Below are positions 38,792 through 48,445 of a stretch of DNA of 64,000 bases, in pieces. The stretch lies in the NCBI GenBank assembly GCA_029224185.1, contig CM055201.1, positions 1,557,671-1,621,670 of the forward strand. The letters are read 5' to 3'. The DNA comes from Karalla daura. Lineage: Eukaryota > Chordata > Actinopteri > Chaetodontiformes > Leiognathidae. The translations under genes were made by a program, and so were the position numbers. Within the stretch, counting starts at the first letter, position 1; each line of letters starts with the position of its first letter. A model generated the notes under the pieces. It was given only the letters and a program-made list of their open reading frames with translations, ran no database searches and was not told the DNA's origin.

Positions 38792-39103
38792 TATAACTAC
38801 CATGGCAATTCTAAAATAAGGACAGTACAAGAGGAGAGAAGACACCACTGGATGTGTGTGCAGAGATGCAACTTTACCTCCAGGCCTTTGATTTTGAGTA
38901 GAAGTCAAACAGGAAGGGGATACAGGACATGCTGTAGATGATCTTCCTCCACCTTTCTTGAAAAGTACGATAGATCACACGTTATACACACACATTCGGT
39001 TGTATTTTACTGCATTTATGATAAACTCAAGTGTGAACCGCTCAGTATCAGCACATTTCAACTGCTGACCATGACTCATGAATTTAGGCCTGAAACAATG
39101 ACT

Positions 39104-39730
39104 ACATTTCAATAGAATGAGAGAGAGAGAGGGAGAGAGAGAGAAAAGTTGCTGCTAGACACAACTTATTATTTTGATTATTACCGTAGTCATATACTGC
39201 CTTGTGTGCCGCTCTGCGGCTGTCTCTCCACTGTCCACGCCAAGGACTTGACCAGCCAATTAGCCCTTTTAGCATGTTAGCCAATTAGCTAGGCTGGCGC
39301 TAGCTCTAGCAGCGCTACTCACATCAGGTTGCTGTCATTTCACGTTTTAACGTTTATTTTAAAAATATTTGATGGTGATTTGTAAGAAAGTCTTATTTTC
39401 TCTGTATTCTACAGTGTGGACTCCATCTTATGGATGAAAAGCTATCAAGTTTTCATTTTTAACAACAGAAAACGGTTAGCTACAGATAAATGGGTTAGCA
39501 TATGCATGTTTTAATCAACTATTTCACCGAACTGTTTGGTTATTAGAGCGTTATAGCGCAGATGCTGAACTCACCTCCTGTCTCCGTGCAATCTGAAATG
39601 GCCGTCTCTGAAATGATGGCGCATCTGCAACACCGCCACATCCGGGAAGAGACGCACTTCTACAGTAAGCCCCGCCTGGCTGGGACGTCATAGTTCTATA
39701 TCCAACGCCAACCTCATATTCAACTTCAGC
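39104..39730 (-). repeat. Dispersed repeat X, minus-oriented copy
   Basis: The reverse complement of this segment aligns along its whole length with 57785-58539. Shared landmarks on the minus strand are a GCTGAAGTTGAA start, GTTGGCGTTGGATATAG, CATTTCAGAGACGGCCATTT, GATAGCTTTTCATCC, CTAATTGGCTAACATGCTAA, and a CT-rich end TCTCTCATTCTATTGAAATG. The two copies differ by small indels. No ORF is shared, so it is probably a non-autonomous element or a processed non-coding sequence; its class is unknown to me. Confidence 0.85.
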
Positions 39731-40380
39731 TTGATACCAGATGGCCTATTGGCTGCTCAGGTAGTCCGTTTTACCTGAACAAAGTTTTGCTTTTGCGACT
39801 TTATCTTTATAGCCCCGTTTTTACAAGCAGAAAACACGACAGGAGGTTTTACAGACAGTAAACCAGAGAAACTTCGCCCGATCCGAGGTCTGATCCGAGA
39901 ATTTTCGCTGTGATCCGCTAAATTAGTCAGAAACTGTGCATTTCCTGTTCTTTTCTTCATAATAAAAGAACTCCGCTGTTCACCGATTAAAACGTGTTTT
40001 ATTGTGAATGGAAACCAACAGGAAATGCTCGATTTTCCTGAACAGCAACTCAGAGCAGGACCGTCGCTGCCGATACGCAGAACACGCACAGTGCGTTTTG
40101 CGGTTTTTGAGCCGTGAGGCGCGCTACTTGATCAGCTGATAGCGCGAGGCAGGAGGAGAGAGAGCCGCACGCGCCGTCACTGCAATGATTGACAGCAGAC
40201 GATCGGGGGGTGCAGGCAGAAGGAGAGAGTACCCTCCGAGACTTGGCTGGTCACTTGCCCAATCGCTGGATAGCGCTGCGGGGAGTGGGGCTCGTATCGA
40301 AATCGCACGGGGCCCCTTTTGTCATTTCACCATAGGGCCCCACGTTAGTCAGAGACGGCGTTGCAACTCAGTACAGCTCC
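39731..40380 (+). repeat. Region containing dispersed repeat Y (core 40072-40196)
   Basis: Positions 40108-40196 match, inverted, 62343-62430 (shared text GGCAGGAGGAGAGAGAG and CACTGCAATGATTGACAGC), and 40072-40095 matches, inverted, 62966-62992 (ACGCAGAACAC and flanks). In the distant copy the two blocks are separated by a solo LTR. The remainder of this stretch contains no recognisable gene. Confidence 0.7.
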
Positions 40381-40389
40381 GCGGTTTAT

Positions 40390-40925
40390 TAGTGTTGGGA
40401 AGACCGACTCGTTTTACTGACTCGGATCTTCTGCTCTCGAACAGTAAATTGAATGAATCTTGAACAAATCATTTCGTTCATTTTTACAGCAGGTGGCGCT
40501 GTAGCCCTCTTATGGGTGTTGTAAAGAAGGCCACAGTTCTCGTACACTGTCAACATGGTCTCCTTCAGCTGACAAAGTATAATACACAAAATGTCACAAG
40601 CAATTCAAACCATGTGAAAACCTAAGACAGCAAAAACATCTCAATAAAGTGACTTGTGCATCTTTCCTGTCATTGTCAGTGCAACAGTGAAGAGATCTGA
40701 GAACAGATGTACTGCTTACTGCAAATGATAAACCACAGGCAAACCCTTGCAACAAATGAACGGGTCAAAACAAATGAATGGGTCAAAAGAAATGAATGGG
40801 TCAGAAGAAATGAACAAGTAATCGTTCATTTGTTACGCACAAGTCGTAACAAATGAGCGTGAGCAAGATCTGCGAACCAGACAAATGAACAGATCAGATG
40901 AACAAGAACAAGAATGGGTCTGTAT
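40390..40925. repeat. Fish dispersed repeat with AAATGAAYGGGTCAAAA minisatellite
   Basis: Starts with GTGTTGGGAAGACCGACTCG and includes TCATTTCGTTCATTTTTACA, a text found in many fish dispersed repeats. From about 40755 a 16-20-bp unit (AAATGAATGGGTCAAAA and variants) is repeated three to four times. No gene. Confidence 0.55.
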
Positions 40926-41059
40926 CCATTGTGTATTCATACACACACACACAATTTACAACTTTAAATCATGTAAGATTTTTTTCATGAAATTGAAGTT
41001 AAATGTGTAAAGAAAATACAACAGACGCATTCTTTCAGAGGTGATCCTCACTTTTATAT

Positions 41060-41730
41060 GTTCAAGTGCATAGTGTGGAGTATATCATAAAGCGTCGCAG
41101 TTTCAACTGCTTCTTCTCCCAACACATATAAACCTTTCTCCAACAAGACACACCCTGTAAAAGTTCCCGTTGTGGTTTTGCACCATCAGCTGTCACAGGA
41201 TATTTTTCAAGTAGAACTTGAAGTGATGCCTTGATTTTCCTTTCTCTGTCTGACAAAGATCCGACAGCAGAAGCAGAAGCGGCAGTGTCTGGGGTACTAC
41301 GGTTGGTACCCTCCCCAGCAGATTCACTGTTGGTGTCCTCCCCAGAATGTTCCAGGCTGTCATCTTCCCGAGAGGGTTCATGGTTATTCTCTGACGAAGA
41401 AAAATCACAACTGCACATATAAAAACATAAGAAAAACATCATTTGCATGAATATGTAGATTTTGGTGTGTCAAGTGTTGTTAGTGCAAAACATGCTCACC
41501 TTGAGACACCACCCATGCTGTTCAGAATTGTTAGAGGCCTGCACAGCGTTTTCAGCCATCCTAATTCCATAGTGCTTTTCTGCTGTTGCTGTGGAGTGGT
41601 TGAGGTAGCTGGTCACAGCTTTCTTTTAAGAATCACCCAGGCCCTTGGTCGCTGTCTCATACACTCACTGGCTTGAGTCAAAACCAGGTGGTGAAATTCC
41701 AGCTCTGGAATCATACTTTAAATATGGAAA
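41060..41730 (-). pseudogene. Possible tyrosine-recombinase (Crypton-like) relic
   Basis: Reading the minus strand from about 41660, one frame gives AVTSYLNHSTATAEKHYG followed by IRMAENAVQASNNSEQHG. The pattern H-x(7)-H-Y with a preceding Leu-Asn resembles the C-terminal active-site segment of tyrosine recombinases carried by fish Crypton-like elements. Further along the minus strand a 128-codon ORF (41448-41062) has a Ser/Glu/Asp-rich stretch, then SDRERKIKASLQVLLEKYPV. An upstream minus-strand cysteine-bearing piece (LFCPVCHKEDTGG, around 42030-42070) might be part of the same gene. No intact catalytic domain (the Arg-His-Arg triad) was found, so this is a weak call. Confidence 0.25.
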
Positions 41731-42453
41731 ACAAGATACCTGAAGATGTTATGAATTCTTGTCACACCTACACTCACAGAGTACAGAGTTATCATGGGCA
41801 TGGAGACATGCCTTAGAAACACTGGACACTGGAACAACTCTGATTAAACAAAAAGTGATGTGGAAGCAACTCAAAACTCGATTCAAAACATGTTCAATGA
41901 CTCCAAAATGAACATGCATCAGGAGGTCATGAACATCCTGCTTGGCCTTTTGGGCCAGCTCAGCAATGGTCCCCTCAGTGCCACCCTCCAAGCATGTCCT
42001 ACATAAATGGCACAACAGGCCCTCCTGTGTCCTCTTTGTGGCAAACTGGACAAAATAGATCATGTCTGTTATCTTTCTTACCTGGAGCCATTTTTTTCAG
42101 GATTGAGTGATTGTAGTCACTATGCAATGAAATGTGAAAAAAGAAATGAGAGATAGAGAGATGGAAGAAAGGACAAAATGAAAAAATGAAAGGAAAACAA
42201 GAGAAGGCAAACAAGACACAAGACAAGGAATTTGTAGCCATTAAAATAGCTTTTTGTGGCTTCTAAGGTCAAGGAAATCTCCATTGAGTAGCAATGAAAA
42301 TTGCTGTTAGTGGCTCAGGAAGCCAGGGAAAGTCTGTCTTCTCTTCTGCTGTTCTCTGCTGATCGCTGTCTTCTGTCTGCAGATCTGTTGCACAGTGTCC
42401 AGTAGATGGCAGGAACAAATGAGATCAGGTCAGAAGCCAGCCTATGTTGATAC
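41731..42453. other. Intergenic, no clear gene
   Basis: Short minus-strand frames only (for example IAELAQKAKQDVHDLLMHVH at about 41900-41970) that I cannot assign. They may belong to the neighbouring relic. Confidence 0.35.
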
Positions 42454-42545
42454 CCCAGGGCCATAGACATATATAGAAGGCTAGATGTCTCGGGGCGGAG
42501 TGAAGAACGTCCGCATAGGTTGGCCATCTTGTGTCGGGCAAGCTT
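42454..42545 (+). repeat. Dispersed repeat Z, plus copy
   Basis: The text ATATAGAAGGCTAGATG, then GTCCGCA, then GGCCATCTTG and GTCGGGCA recurs inverted at 43799-43887, where it is interrupted by the Tc1 element. Confidence 0.75.
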
Positions 42546-42922
42546 TCCGGCAGAAGCTGTGAAGCCTCATGTAAATAGAGGTACGGTGAGTGATCTGCAT
42601 AAAAGTTACTGGTCATATCTCGCTGAAATTTTGACGGATTTACAAACGGTTTGGTTTCTTGAAAACTTTATTAGCGTGGTTACAACCCGGAATGCTAAGA
42701 CATGTTGAAATAGCAGCTTTTCACTTAAAAAACGACTTAGTTGTGCAGCTTAGCCAAAGTTGTGCATCATGGCTAGTAATTTTACATGGAAGGGAGGCAG
42801 AATTGGTCTTTATTTTCTGTTAAACTGAAGTTACACATGATTTTCATTTTCAGGTTGGTTTGTTTAACATTTTACATTTTGACTTCTACAGGTAATAAGG
42901 TGCTTTTCAAAGGACATTAGCC

Positions 42923-42924
<2 letters not shown>

Positions 42925-42960
<36 letters not shown>
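42925..42960 (+). repeat. (GT)n microsatellite
   Basis: About 18 GT units directly upstream of the CPSF3-like exon. It ends 11 bp before the splice-acceptor-like AG. Confidence 0.97.
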
Positions 42961-42961
<1 letters not shown>

Positions 42962-42971
42962 TCAGTCTCAG

Positions 42972-43147
42972 ATGAGTACTGGCAGAACCACCAAGAGCTC
43001 CATGACATTCCCATCTACTGTACCTCATTTCTGGCCAGGAAGTGCATGGCAGTCTACCAGATGTACATCAACGCTATGAACAACAAGATCAGGATGGCCA
43101 TCGACATCAACAACCCCTTTGCATTCAAGCACATGAGCAACCTCAAG
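42972..43147 (+). pseudogene. cpsf3: Orphan CPSF3 (CPSF73)-like internal exon
   Basis: This 176-bp segment encodes, after two bases completing a split codon, a 58-residue stretch following the beta-CASP region of CPSF3, the endonuclease that cleaves pre-mRNA at the poly(A) site: EYWQNHQELHDIPIYC, then KCMAVYQMYINAMN, then NNPFAFKHMSNLK. From my knowledge of the vertebrate protein about 46 of 58 residues agree, all changes being substitutions, with no stop or frameshift. It is bounded by TCTCAG (acceptor-like, 42966-42971) and AAG|GTCTCA (donor-like, 43147/43148), with intron phases that would fit the parent gene. No other CPSF3 exon is found in the window. A 14-bp echo (CCTCAAGGTCTCAG / CCTCAAGGTCTGAG) follows. 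It is either a copied exon with flanking intron sequence or the remainder of a broken gene duplicate. Confidence 0.8.
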
Positions 43148-43201
43148 GTCTCAGAAAAACCTCAAGGTCTGAGACATGAGGACAGAGGACCCCTCAGCCC
43201 A

Positions 43202-43290
43202 GTGTGTGTGTGTGTGTGTGTGTGTGTCTGTGTATATGTGTATGTGTATGTGTGTGTATAATGTATGTGTATATATATATATGTATATAA
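43202..43290 (+). repeat. (GT)n / (TA)n microsatellite
   Basis: About 13 GT units preceded by AGCCCA, then a GTATAT-rich stretch. The same AGCCCAGTGTGT junction occurs upstream of the CPSF3-like exon (about 42919), so the exon lies between two similar GT tracts. Confidence 0.9.
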
Positions 43291-43798
43291 TGAATGTCTA
43301 TATGTGTTCATGTATATAATGTATGTAATTGCTTAGGTTATTGTGTAATGTTTCGGTGTTTTAAGTTAAATCTGATTTTCAATAAAATGAATGTAATTGA
43401 AGTGTATGTGTTGATTTCCATTGAGTCTGTGGAGTTGAAGTATCAGTGTTTTGGAGGTGGGTAAGCTGTTCATTTAGCTTTGGCGTCCACTACAGTCCTG
43501 ACACGTGTAAAAATATTTTCATTCAAAACTAGAAGTATGGATGTGTATTGTTGTTTGTGTCAAGACATCAATTCATAAGTACAGGTGTGCAGTGTGATAA
43601 ATATCACAGGTGTGAATGTCAACGTGCAGCCTTTCTTATGGCCTATTTGTGATAGGAAACACTGTGGTCTACATATTTCTGAACATTAATCTATTTTTTA
43701 GGGCGTAGCATTTTACACAACTATGCAGTATCATAAATAGATATTTGTTATGTATTTTAAGAGAACATGTCCCAATACACACACAATGTAATGGGCGA
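43291..43798. other. AT-rich intergenic, no gene
   Basis: Contains AATAAAATGAATG at 43381 and AT-rich text; no ORF with recognisable content. Confidence 0.5.
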
Positions 43799-43887
43799 GC
43801 GAGCTGCCCGACGCAAGATGGCCACCATGTGCGGACGTTCGACTCCGTAAGCGAGCAACGCGGACGAGGCATCTAGCCTTCTATATA
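43799..43887 (-). repeat. Dispersed repeat Z, minus copy, split by Tc1
   Basis: Reverse complement of the plus copy at 42454-42545, including CGACGCAAGATGGCCA and CATCTAGCCTTCTATATA. The remainder of the copy (GGCCC/GGGGC text) continues beyond the Tc1 element at about 45104-45127, so the transposon entered at a TA inside the repeat. Confidence 0.75.
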
Positions 43888-45104
43888 CACTCACCAGCCA
43901 CTTTATTAGGTACACCATGCTAGTAACGGGTTGGACCCCCTTTTGCCTTCAGAACTGCCTCAATTCTTCGTGGCATAGATTCAACAAGATGCTGGAAGCA
44001 ATCCTCAGAGAGTTTGGTCCATATTGACATGATGGCATCACACAGTTGGCGCAGATTTGTCGGCTGCACATCCATGATGCGAATCTCCCGTTCCACCGCA
44101 TCCCAAAGATGCTCTATTGGATTGAGATCTGGTGACTGTGGAGGCCACTTGAGTACAGTGAACTCATTGTCATGTTCAAGAAACCAGTCTGAGATGATTC
44201 CAGCTTTATGACATGGCGCATTATCCTGCTGAAAGTAGCCATCAGAAGTTGGGTACATTGTGGTCATAAAGGGGTGGACATGGTCAGCAACAATACTCAG
44301 GTAGGCTGTGGCGTTGCAACGATGCTCAATTGGTACCAAGGGGCCCAAAGAGTGCCAAGAAAATATTCCCCACACCATTACACCACCACCACCAGCCTGA
44401 CCCGTTGATACAAGGCAGGATGGATCCATGCTTTCATGTTGTTGACGCCAAATTCTGACCCTACCATCCCAATGTCGCAGCAGAAATCAAGACTCATCAG
44501 ACCAGGCAACATTTTTCCAATCTTCTATTGTCCAATTTCGATGAGCTTGTGCAAATTGTAGCTTCAGTTTCCTGTTCTTAGCTGAAAGGAGTGGCACCCG
44601 GCATGGTCTTCTGCTGCTGTAGCCCATCTGCCTCAAAGTTTGACATGCTGTGCGTTCAGAGATGCTCTTCTGCCTACCTTGGTTGTAACAGGTGGTTATT
44701 TGAGTCACTGTTGCCTTTCTATCAGCTTGAACCAGTCTGGCCATTCTCCTCTGACCTCTGGCATCAACAAGGCATTTCCGCCCACAGAACTGTCGCTCAC
44801 TGGATATTTTTTCTTTTTCAGACCATTCTCTGTAAACCTTAGAGATGGTTGTGCGTGAAAATCCCATTAGATCAGCAGTTTCTGAAATACTCAGACCAGC
44901 CCTTCTGGCACCAACAAGCATGCCACGTTCAAAGTCACTCAAATCACCTTTCTTCCCCATACTGATGCTCGGTTTGAACTGCAGGAGATTGTCTTGACCA
45001 TGTCTACATGCCGCCACATAGTTGCCGCCATGTGATTGGCTGATGAGAAATTAAGTGTTAACGAGCAGTTGGACAGGTGTACCTAATAAAGTGGTCGGTG
45101 AGTA
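43888..45104 (-). mobile_element. Tc1/mariner element, ~1.22 kb, nearly intact
   Basis: Left end CACTCACCAGCCACTTTATT (43888 onward) and right end, read inward, TACTCACCGACCACTTTATT (from 45104) form 29-bp terminal inverted repeats with 26 matches. Both sides abut TA-rich DNA, consistent with the TA target of this superfamily. A single transposase frame fills the minus strand. The length and short TIRs are normal for complete Tc1-like elements. Confidence 0.93.
43920..45017 (-). pseudogene. Tc1-like transposase with one premature stop
   Basis: Cut-and-paste transposase of the Tc1/mariner superfamily. Counting from the likely start MGKKGDLSDF (Met codon 44960-44958; an in-frame Met lies upstream at 45017), residues about 5-55 form the first paired-type helix-turn-helix (SISETADLMGFSRTTISKVY) and a second DNA-binding segment follows to about residue 115. 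The catalytic residues are visible: D155 in AWSDES, D246 in QQDNAPCH and E283 in DLNPIEHLW, so 36 residues separate the last two. The protein ends at about residue 346 in KGGPTRY. One in-frame TGA (44489-44487, codon 158), three codons after the first catalytic Asp, is the only break; the family normally has Arg there, so this looks like a CGA-to-TGA change. Otherwise the frame is open throughout, indicating a fairly young insertion. Confidence 0.92.
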
Positions 45105-46175
45105 TATATATATATATGCCCCTGGGCCAGGGCCTGGAGATGGGGCATGGTGGGTGGGGCTAACCTCTAAACTCTAACCCTAACCCTAAAGATATTGCGG
45201 GCAAACAACCGCCAGCATGTGTCTCAGCACAGGCAGTGCACGAGATTTGTAACCTCGAGCGCGCTCTCAGCAGAGGCGGGGAGAGAAGGGTGCTCTTCCT
45301 CCAGTCCCTGCTGGAGCTTCTGGAGCCTGGCTGATCAACAAGCTATCTCCTGAGTCACTGCTGAGAGAGACAAAGCACAACATCAATGCAACAAGAGCAT
45401 CTCTTCTATCCCAGGGATCAGAGCACCATATCCTCACCCGTCTTGTTTCCCAGACTCTTGCATCCTGTCCTCCTGTCCACCCAGCTGTGGAGCAGTGCTG
45501 GTGCTGCTGGTGCACTGTGCAAGTGGAAGACACACATTTTCAGCAGTTCACCTCTAGTAGTTCACTCAGCCGCACCTTGTGCTGATCTGCTCTGCTGCAT
45601 AAGCAGGTGTGACCCAGATATTCCCCTGGATGATTGACAGCTGCAACACGGTTCTGTTTAGTCTCCCATACTCCACCTGGTGTATTACAGCAGCGCCACG
45701 ATATCACACGTTGCTATGCCGCTGGGAGAGACGGCTGCCTATCCAGTAGCTCTCTGGTTTTAGCTCATTTAACTTCTTTTAAGCACTTTTTTAAAACAAT
45801 TTTTACTCTTTTCGACACTTTTCCCAACCTTTTACTCTTCTTGAGAAGAGATCATTGTTTATCTATATGAACAAACAATTTATTTGTTTGATTATTTAAA
45901 TATAAACATATCTTGTGGATTTGTTTAACTCTAGAACAACTCAGATAAAAGTGAGGGAAAGTGAGAGTCAGGGTTGGGTAGAAGCCGTGCTTTTTGTTGA
46001 CCGCTACAAACCCTACAAATGCTACAAACGCTACGCAACACATTCATTCATTCATTTATTCATTCCCCTTGTATTTGTTTAACCCGCTGGTTTTCATTTT
46101 TTCTATTCATTCATTTTTCTGCGCCGGTGCTGTTTCTAATAAAAGCATCAAAGGGAGCCGCAATAGTGTGTGTCT
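45105..46175. other. Intergenic, no gene recognised
   Basis: Includes a short CTAACCCTAACCCTAAAG stretch (about 45174), and several short frames on both strands without domain similarity. From about 46040 a CATTCATTCATTCATTTATT stretch marks simple-sequence DNA. Confidence 0.5.
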
Positions 46176-46177
46176 GT

Positions 46178-46416
46178 GTGTCCGCCCTCGGGAGGTGTTC
46201 CGGGCATGTCCCACCAGGAGGGGACCCAGAGGAAGAGCCAGGACAGGCTGGAGTGACTGTGTCACTCCGCTGGCCTGGGAACGCCTTGGAGTCCTACCGG
46301 AAGAGCTGGAGGGAGTGTCTAGGAAGAGGGAGGTCTGCTGAGTCCCTGCTCAGACGACTGTCTCCACGACCCAGCCCTGGATAAGCAGAAGAAGATGGAT
46401 GGATGGATGGATGGAT
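46178..46416 (+). mobile_element. RTE-clade LINE (Rex3/Expander-like) 3' end
   Basis: The conceptual peptide (frame-shifting) VFRACPTRRGPRGRARTGW, then PLAWERLGVLPEELEG, then SLLRRLSPRPSPG is the familiar C-terminal end of fish RTE/Rex3-type reverse transcriptase ORFs, and it stops at TAA (46382-46384). It is followed by AGCAGAAGAAGATGGATGG with a (GATG)n tail to about 46416, the type of tail these elements carry. Only about 240 bp are present, a normal strong 5' truncation. It is non-functional. Confidence 0.8.
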
Positions 46417-46436
46417 ATTAACACAGCACTTAGCAC

Positions 46437-46458
46437 TGTGTTGGGTTCGAATCCCAAG
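46437..46458 (+). other. tRNA T-arm-like sequence (SINE remnant?)
   Basis: TTGGGTTCGAATCCCAA has a perfect 5-bp stem and a 7-base TTCGAAT loop, like a tRNA T arm / Pol III B box. No A box or acceptor stem is visible upstream, so it is not a tRNA gene; a tRNA-derived SINE fragment is possible. Confidence 0.35.
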
Positions 46459-46459
46459 C

Positions 46460-48300
46460 GGAGCGTTCGAAAGTTGTCAGTAACTCTCCAGATAGCACTT
46501 CAGTGATCTGGTGTTCAGATCACTGAACTCCAGTGATTCAGTGGTGGTTGCTACAGACCTTGATCCCTGCTGTGCTTTCCTGCCCAACAGTTGTAGCCCC
46601 TTGCTGCCCTGCTGGCTCCTGGATAGCACATGCTGCAGCTGGCTGTTGCATCTAGAAGACATAGATATATCTGTCTTTAGTTGTGAGTGTGTGTTTTGTG
46701 CATATATGAACACACATAGGCTCCTTCAGCCTTAAATTGATGGTAATTGATTGATCCAGGATACCTTTTGGTTGTGGAACCCACACGTACACTCCCTTGT
46801 CTCACCAGAAAAGGACATCTGGTCATGAAACATCTTGGGACATTTCTCAATCTAAAAATCATGGTTGTAGGTTTGATTGAAACGCTTGTAACTGAAATCA
46901 TGTTTTGTTTTGTATGATTGTTACATGGTTTTCAATTGATAGGAACCCTGCCATTACTTGTATTCAGTACAAAACAAAATGACTTGAATGTATTGTGAGA
47001 GTAAAATGTATTTGTGATAGTAACAAAGAATAATAATTAGAAATAATCATTTCTTTTGCCTCCTCTTCTTCTGTCTCCTCCTATGGTGCTATTCACAGAC
47101 ACATACCTTTTCATATCACAGGTTCCACTTCTTTTGTCTGGAGGCTGACCTATTCCCCTCACCAACAGACCACCAGCCATGTAATATCCCAAAAATCCAT
47201 TGAAACACCACAGAATGAATTAAAAACACAAAGAAACTGATAAAATTAATCCTAATACAAAAAAGCACAAACATGATCCTTACTTGACCCCCCTCCCATT
47301 CCTCTCCACACATCTTCTCTGTTACCTATATATTTTGAAGGAAAACAAATGACTTTAAACCTGAAAAGACAATACAAAGGCTCCACATCATTTGTATGAA
47401 TGCGCGAATCCCATTGGTCGATGAATCCGATGTCCGTGCACCGGTTGTCCCTCTCCGGGCCGATGGTTGAGCTCCAACTAGAAGTTTGGGGTTCAACTCC
47501 CAATAGGTCTATAACAATAAAAGAAAAATCTAACTAATTAACTGTTGTCTTGTGTGGTGCATACAACTTCATTTGACTCAAGAGGATCATGGTAACTGAT
47601 GGTTGAGGATCTGACATGGTAGTCTTGCTACCTGGCACCCAACTAATCTCTCTCATATGTCAGAGCCACTGTTACAGATCTGTTGTGGCTCCACGGGTTA
47701 CTGTTTTCAGCAGGACTCTGCTATTTAGCACATTGCCATAAGTGAAAAGTCTGTGTTCTGACACTCTGACACCCTATTCACATACTTCTAATATGTTGTA
47801 TTTGTTTATGAAACCATAGGACTTCATGACTGTGGAGGAATGGGTCTTAAATGTAATGTAATAAAAATGTAATACTGGTATTTTTTCGTTTTATATTGAC
47901 TTAATTGTTTGTCTTTCTTTCTTTTCAGTCTGCTCCAAGGAATGGCTGGCAAACAAAAACCTGCCTGAGGCAGAACTGCAGACAAGATTAGGAAAGGCTG
48001 TGAACATTACAGAAAAAATCATGGACACTAAACAAAACAAAAAACAAAGTCGACAGTGTAATCATGTTACATCACGTTAAAGTTAATCTGTTACATCTAT
48101 TCAATCTATCTGCTCTAATGTCATTTGTGGCTGTTCGTGATATTATTATTATTACTGTTGTTGTTGCTGTTATTTTAACAAATATGTCATGATGTTATTA
48201 TTGTTTATTAATTGACAGACTTGTGAAATTCTCCATTAGAGAATCTTTGCTAAATCAATATTTTCCTGCAACTGTTTTGGCATTCAATGTGTCAACAACA
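46460..48300. other. Intergenic, no gene recognised
   Basis: About 1.8 kb of AT-rich sequence without domain-bearing ORFs. A second T-arm-like stretch, GGGGTTCAACTCCC, lies at about 47488 downstream of a GC-richer 90-bp segment, again without a full tRNA fold. A TTTTCAG acceptor-like site at about 47929 is followed by about 40 codons open in one frame that match nothing I know. Confidence 0.4.
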
Positions 48301-48329
48301 CATGTATGCTTGTGCTGCTGTGGTTAGGG

Positions 48330-48445
48330 TTAACCCATGCTGGTGACCAGCATCGTGACCAGCATCCCAGCATCAAAACACAACAAATGCTGGTTTTGCT
48401 GGTCACCAGCATATGCTGGTCTATGCTGGTATTTCTAGCAGGGAT
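48330..48445. repeat. Palindromic CCAGCATRTGCTGG-rich repeat
   Basis: ATGCTGGT and its complement ACCAGCAT occur about ten times in both directions, including CACCAGCATATGCTGG at about 48406. Such GCTGGT/ACCAGC palindromic repeats are frequent in teleost DNA and are probably ends of a non-autonomous DNA element. Confidence 0.6.

Noticed and set aside
38636..38908. 90-codon ORF rich in Ile-Tyr-Leu-Ser
   Set aside because: It is a translation of the (GATA)n microsatellite.
45170..45190. Interstitial telomere sequence CTAACCCTAACCCTAAAG
   Set aside because: Only about two to three TTAGGG-type units; too short to call an interstitial telomere or fusion point.
46437..46458. A tRNA gene
   Set aside because: Only the T-arm is present; no A box, anticodon arm or acceptor stem can be folded.
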